In this document: in pieces, positions 53,863-56,756 of the stretch | Position numbering within the stretch: the first letter of the stretch is position 1 | How the letters are laid out: each line of letters starts with the position of its first letter | Source: an uncultured Lachnospiraceae bacterium | GTDB lineage: Bacteria > Bacillota > Clostridia > Lachnospirales > Lachnospiraceae | Direction of reading: 5' to 3' | Assembly: GCA_902760415.1 (NCBI GenBank) | Contig: CACWGK010000005.1 | Span: forward strand, 1 to 56,756 | DNA: 56,756 nt | The notes under the pieces: model-generated | Told to the model about the DNA's origin: nothing | Database searches by the model: none | Seen by the model: only the letters and a program-made list of their open reading frames with translations | Program-made: the position numbers and the translations under genes

Positions 53863-56275
53863 ATGTTTAAAAACAAAATCAAGAAGGCATTATCCCTTGC
53901 ACTCGCAACGACAATGTCCTTCGCCATGACGCTTACTGGTGTTGGCAGCAACATCGGTGTAGTTAATGCGGCTGAATCGACAAATGGACTTGATTCTGCT
54001 ACACAAGTAAACTATTCGACTATTCTTGGTCGTGGTGTTGACTATGGTATCATAGCTGAGAATTATCAGCAGAGAGATCATATTCAGTCGACATTTGCGG
54101 TAAAGAACTATTCTAGAAGTAGCAATTGTGATGCTTTTGCTACTGTCGACTTGATACAGCAAGGTGCGGCTGCACAGATTCTTGTTGGCAATATCGATAT
54201 GTCAAATCCCGAGATTATGGGTCGTGCTACAAGAGGACCAGAATATCTTAAGTTTGATGGAGATGTAGCTGGTGCTTATATCGTTGAGGTGGGTGATGAA
54301 AAGATTTATGAAGGAAATAATATATTTTTCCAGACTAAATCAGAAAAGGTTTTAAGGGTTAACCCAGATACTGCCTCTAACGTTGAAGATATGTATAAAA
54401 GAGTTTATACATATTCAGAAGATATGGCTGGCAAAGGCTTAACTCATGGAATCAATTATAGAGATTATTATAAATCTAATGATTCAAGAGCAGAGAATAA
54501 AGCTTGTATAGATCTTACAGCGGGCGATTTTGCTGATAAGGTTGTATATATAAATGCTGATCAGGAATTATTGACTACAGTAGCAGAGAATGGAAGACTT
54601 CATATTATTAAAGATCCTTCAACTGTTGTAGTATTTAATATAAATGATAATTCAGGCTCTGCAAAAATATGGGACAATAATGGAAATCAGGTTGAGTATT
54701 CAGCATTTATTGCAGGTTATACAGTTTCTACAGATGGCGGAAAGACTTGGATAAATCCAACAGCTTATTCTTGCCATGATAGTGAGAAGGATTCTAATCC
54801 TGAAGCTTATGCTGAGAACAGAAAAAATGATGAACAGCTTTGTCAGAAGATTATATGGAATATTAGATCCACTGGTAGAGTTGGAGTTCAGAATACTTCT
54901 GGTCTTTTTATCGCACCTAATGCTTCTATATTTGAGGTAGCTGGTACAAGTGCTGGTTGGGTAGTTGCAAAGAACTTTGCAAATACTTCTGGTGAGTGGC
55001 ATTACATTTATCATGGTGGAGACCAGTCAGTTATTGATAATGGCGTTGGTGAAGTTAACTTCGCAGTTAATAAGAGAATTACACATAAGTGGGATGGTAC
55101 AAATACAGTTCAGGATTCTTCTGTTGAAGTACCAGAAGATGCTTATTCATTCTATTGGTATGATAATGATGATGCTTATAGCATTACAGATCCTTCTACA
55201 TTAGATGAGAATGAAGTTAAGATAGTAGGTAATAACACTACTTCAAAGGTACATTTTCCAAAATTAAAGTTCTATACTAATAAGAGCGAAGCAAAGAAAG
55301 CTGGAGAGCCTGATCATTATGTAGAGAAGGACGATTCAAAAACTTTCTATTATACTATTCGCGAGGTTGGTGCAGGTACAGCTGATGATAAAGGTATTAT
55401 GCGTTCAACTGGTTACGTGAATATAGAACTTACAGTTAAGAATGTTGATGGAATACTTGAGTTCTATGGTAAGACATCTACATATCTTGGTGATTCAAAA
55501 CATACTCTCTTTAGTACAATTAGTAATAAAAATGGTGATGCAATTCGTTTTACAGATGTAGAACTTCTTATTGGTGACTTCTTTAACTGTGATGGCGAAG
55601 AGGTTGCTAGTGGAGCAGACGTTCTTATTAGCAAGCAGGGAGTTGGCGGTGGAAATGAACTTCCAGGAGCTACATTTACACTTACTGGTAAAGAATCTGC
55701 AGATGAAAATGCTGATGATATATTATTCTCAGAAGATAATAGTAGTGAATATACTCCAGTTGTTGTTTCTAAAGATCAGAAGTCATTAAGCTGGGAAACT
55801 GGTAGTGTTCCTACAGAGATTAAGAATCTTCCTGATGGTATTTATACACTTAAAGAGACAGCGGCTCCTTATGGATATGATATCGCTTCTGCAGTTACAT
55901 TTACTATTAAGGATGGAGTTGTTACAGGTTCTGAGAATTCTGTAATACCTGCAGATGACGATAATCCAGCTATTGTTAGAGTATTTGATGATTTATATAA
56001 GACAGATGTTACTCTTAGCAAGAGAGATATTAATAAGAGTGGCGAGCTTGAAGGTGCAAAACTTGCTATAGCTTATGATGAAAAAGCTAAGAGTATAGTT
56101 AATGATGCAAAGACTGGTGAAAGACTTGAGTGGATTTCAACTGATACACCAAAGAAGGTAAGTCTTCTTAATGGAACATATTTCATGGTAGAGCTCGTTG
56201 CTCCTGGTGAATACGATATTGCCGAGAGTATTGAGTTCGAGGTTAAAAATGGAGTTGTAATAAGAGATGGTGTTG
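53863..56275 (+). CDS. Second SpaA-type surface adhesin, truncated at a chimeric junction
   Basis: A signal peptide (cleavage near VNAAE) is followed by the same N-terminal domain as the preceding giant protein (GRGVDYGIIAENYQQRDHIQ, then SGLFIAPNASIFEVAGTSAG and GEWHYIYHG, ~40-390). After a 170-residue domain, two SpaA-type modules follow (VLISKQGVGGGNELPGATFT with NLPDGIYTLKETAAPYGYDI; TLSKRDINKSGELEGAKLAI with LNGTYFMVELVAPGEYDI). The frame formally continues to a stop at 56358, but beyond ~56270 the DNA has different composition and the plus-strand codons no longer look like protein. The true C-terminus, where a stalk and sorting signal would be expected, is missing. It is a paralogue and likely partner of the first adhesin. 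Confidence 0.82.
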
Positions 56276-56285
56276 GTGGTAAAGG
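56265..56285. other. Composition and coding junction (probable chimera point)
   Basis: Counting by hand, 56041-56100 has 23 G/C of 60 (38%), whereas 56401-56520 has 69 of 120 (57%). Coding sense also switches from plus to minus here, both frames running into each other in antisense. No inverted repeat, target duplication or transposase marks the boundary. Confidence 0.75.
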
Positions 56286-56756
56286 TGCCATCGCCTTTTG
56301 GAAGAGCGATGTTGACGTGAGTGCCATCAACGGAGGCCTTGCCAGTGAAGGTAACTAATTTGACAGTGCTGGCGGCTGGGGTGGTATAAGCATCGAATTC
56401 AGTCGCGGTGAAATCGGAGTCAGCGACAGCTGGAAGGGCGATTTCAGCGTGGTCGATCTTAGAGATGCCAACAGCGACCTTCTTCGCGGTGCTGTCAAAG
56501 CAGGTGAACTGCCACCAGCGTTCATCGGTAGCGGAAGCCTTGTAACGGGTTGGGGTACCGGTGACACGGACATAATCGCCAACAGCGAGGTTTAAGGATG
56601 GGTAGTCTTCAGCGAATTTCTTGTCATAGCACTGGATAAGGGCGGTTCCGTCATAGATGACTGGACCGTTGTAATTCATGTTGACGACGCGGCCTTCGAT
56701 GGCGACTTTGTTCGGATAAGTAGCGTTTTTGCCATCAGTGCCATAAGTAGGAGCGG
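56275..56756 (-). CDS. Partial foreign protein with OB-fold-like domain (both ends missing)
   Basis: Reading inward from the right edge of the window on the minus strand, an uninterrupted frame gives NATYPNKVAIEGRVVNMNYN, then GPVIYDGTALIQCYD, LAVGDYVRVTGTPTRY, and later FDAYTTPAASTVKLVTFTGK, to about GDGTFT. The pattern VxIEGxV, then a D-G-T strand, then V-G-D-x-V-x-V-T-G is that of the OB-fold domains found in secreted nucleases and lipoproteins. The frame enters from beyond position 56756, so the N-terminus is missing, and it ends at the junction. The ATG at 56679 is internal. High GC and unrelated content suggest another genome. Confidence 0.6.

Noticed and set aside
56137-56679. A complete 180-codon minus-strand gene
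   Set aside because: Its last ~45 codons are antisense to the adhesin, and its frame is open upstream of the ATG to the window edge, so it is a partial gene ending at the junction.
1-56756. CRISPR arrays, tRNA, rRNA, transposases, prophage genes
   Set aside because: No spaced direct repeats, clover-leaf patterns, rRNA motifs or recombinase-like proteins were seen in either strand.

Overview
The window reads as a chromosome segment of an AT-rich, low-GC Gram-positive anaerobe, most likely a member of the Lachnospiraceae (Clostridia). The evidence is: strong AGGAGG-type ribosome binding sites; a continuous S10-spc-alpha ribosomal protein block followed by ECF transporter genes, truA, rplM and rpsI; zinc-type S14 and L36; an adenylate kinase with a four-cysteine lid; and large Cna_B/SpaA-type surface proteins. 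This placement is by recognition of gene families, not by a database search.

Layout. (1) 1-5330: end of an SMC-like operon that I read as the ATPase of a Wadjet/MukBEF-like system, followed by a radical-SAM (spore photoproduct lyase-like) protein whose three cluster cysteines are all replaced. (2) 5402-10634: malic enzyme, a cytosolic BMP-domain protein with a ParB-like N-terminus, a small metallophosphoesterase and citrate synthase. (3) 10631-13851: tandem hairpin repeats, a zinc-ribbon/YARHG membrane protein, an amidase lipoprotein and a methyltransferase. (4) 14046-22261: a signalling block with its own promoter: membrane FecR-domain protein, secreted repeat protein, CHASE2 sensor class III nucleotide cyclase, an overlapping metallo-beta-lactamase-fold hydrolase, then a GAF-GGDEF diguanylate cyclase. 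This is the best candidate for a little-described system here. (5) 22320-37862: ribosomal protein genes with secY, adk, infA and rpoA, carrying several structured leaders and internal promoters; map is missing from its usual place after adk. (6) 37935-42110: a fused double ECF ATPase without H-loop histidines, EcfT, truA, and rplM-rpsI behind an L13-type leader. (7) 42228-46216: membrane protein, DAHP synthase, a papain-like putative peptidase, acylphosphatase and, on the minus strand, meso-diaminopimelate dehydrogenase. (8) 46679-56270: two related surface adhesins; the first is complete (about 2292 residues), the second is cut off.

The last ~480 bases do not belong with the rest. GC content jumps from about 38% to about 57%, and the coding sense moves to the minus strand, in the middle of the second adhesin. 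I read this as a chimeric join or a recent insertion at about 56265-56285.

I saw no rRNA, tRNA, CRISPR array, transposase or phage gene. Most housekeeping assignments are secure. Functions proposed for the signalling block, the degenerate radical-SAM protein and the leaders are inferences and are marked as such.
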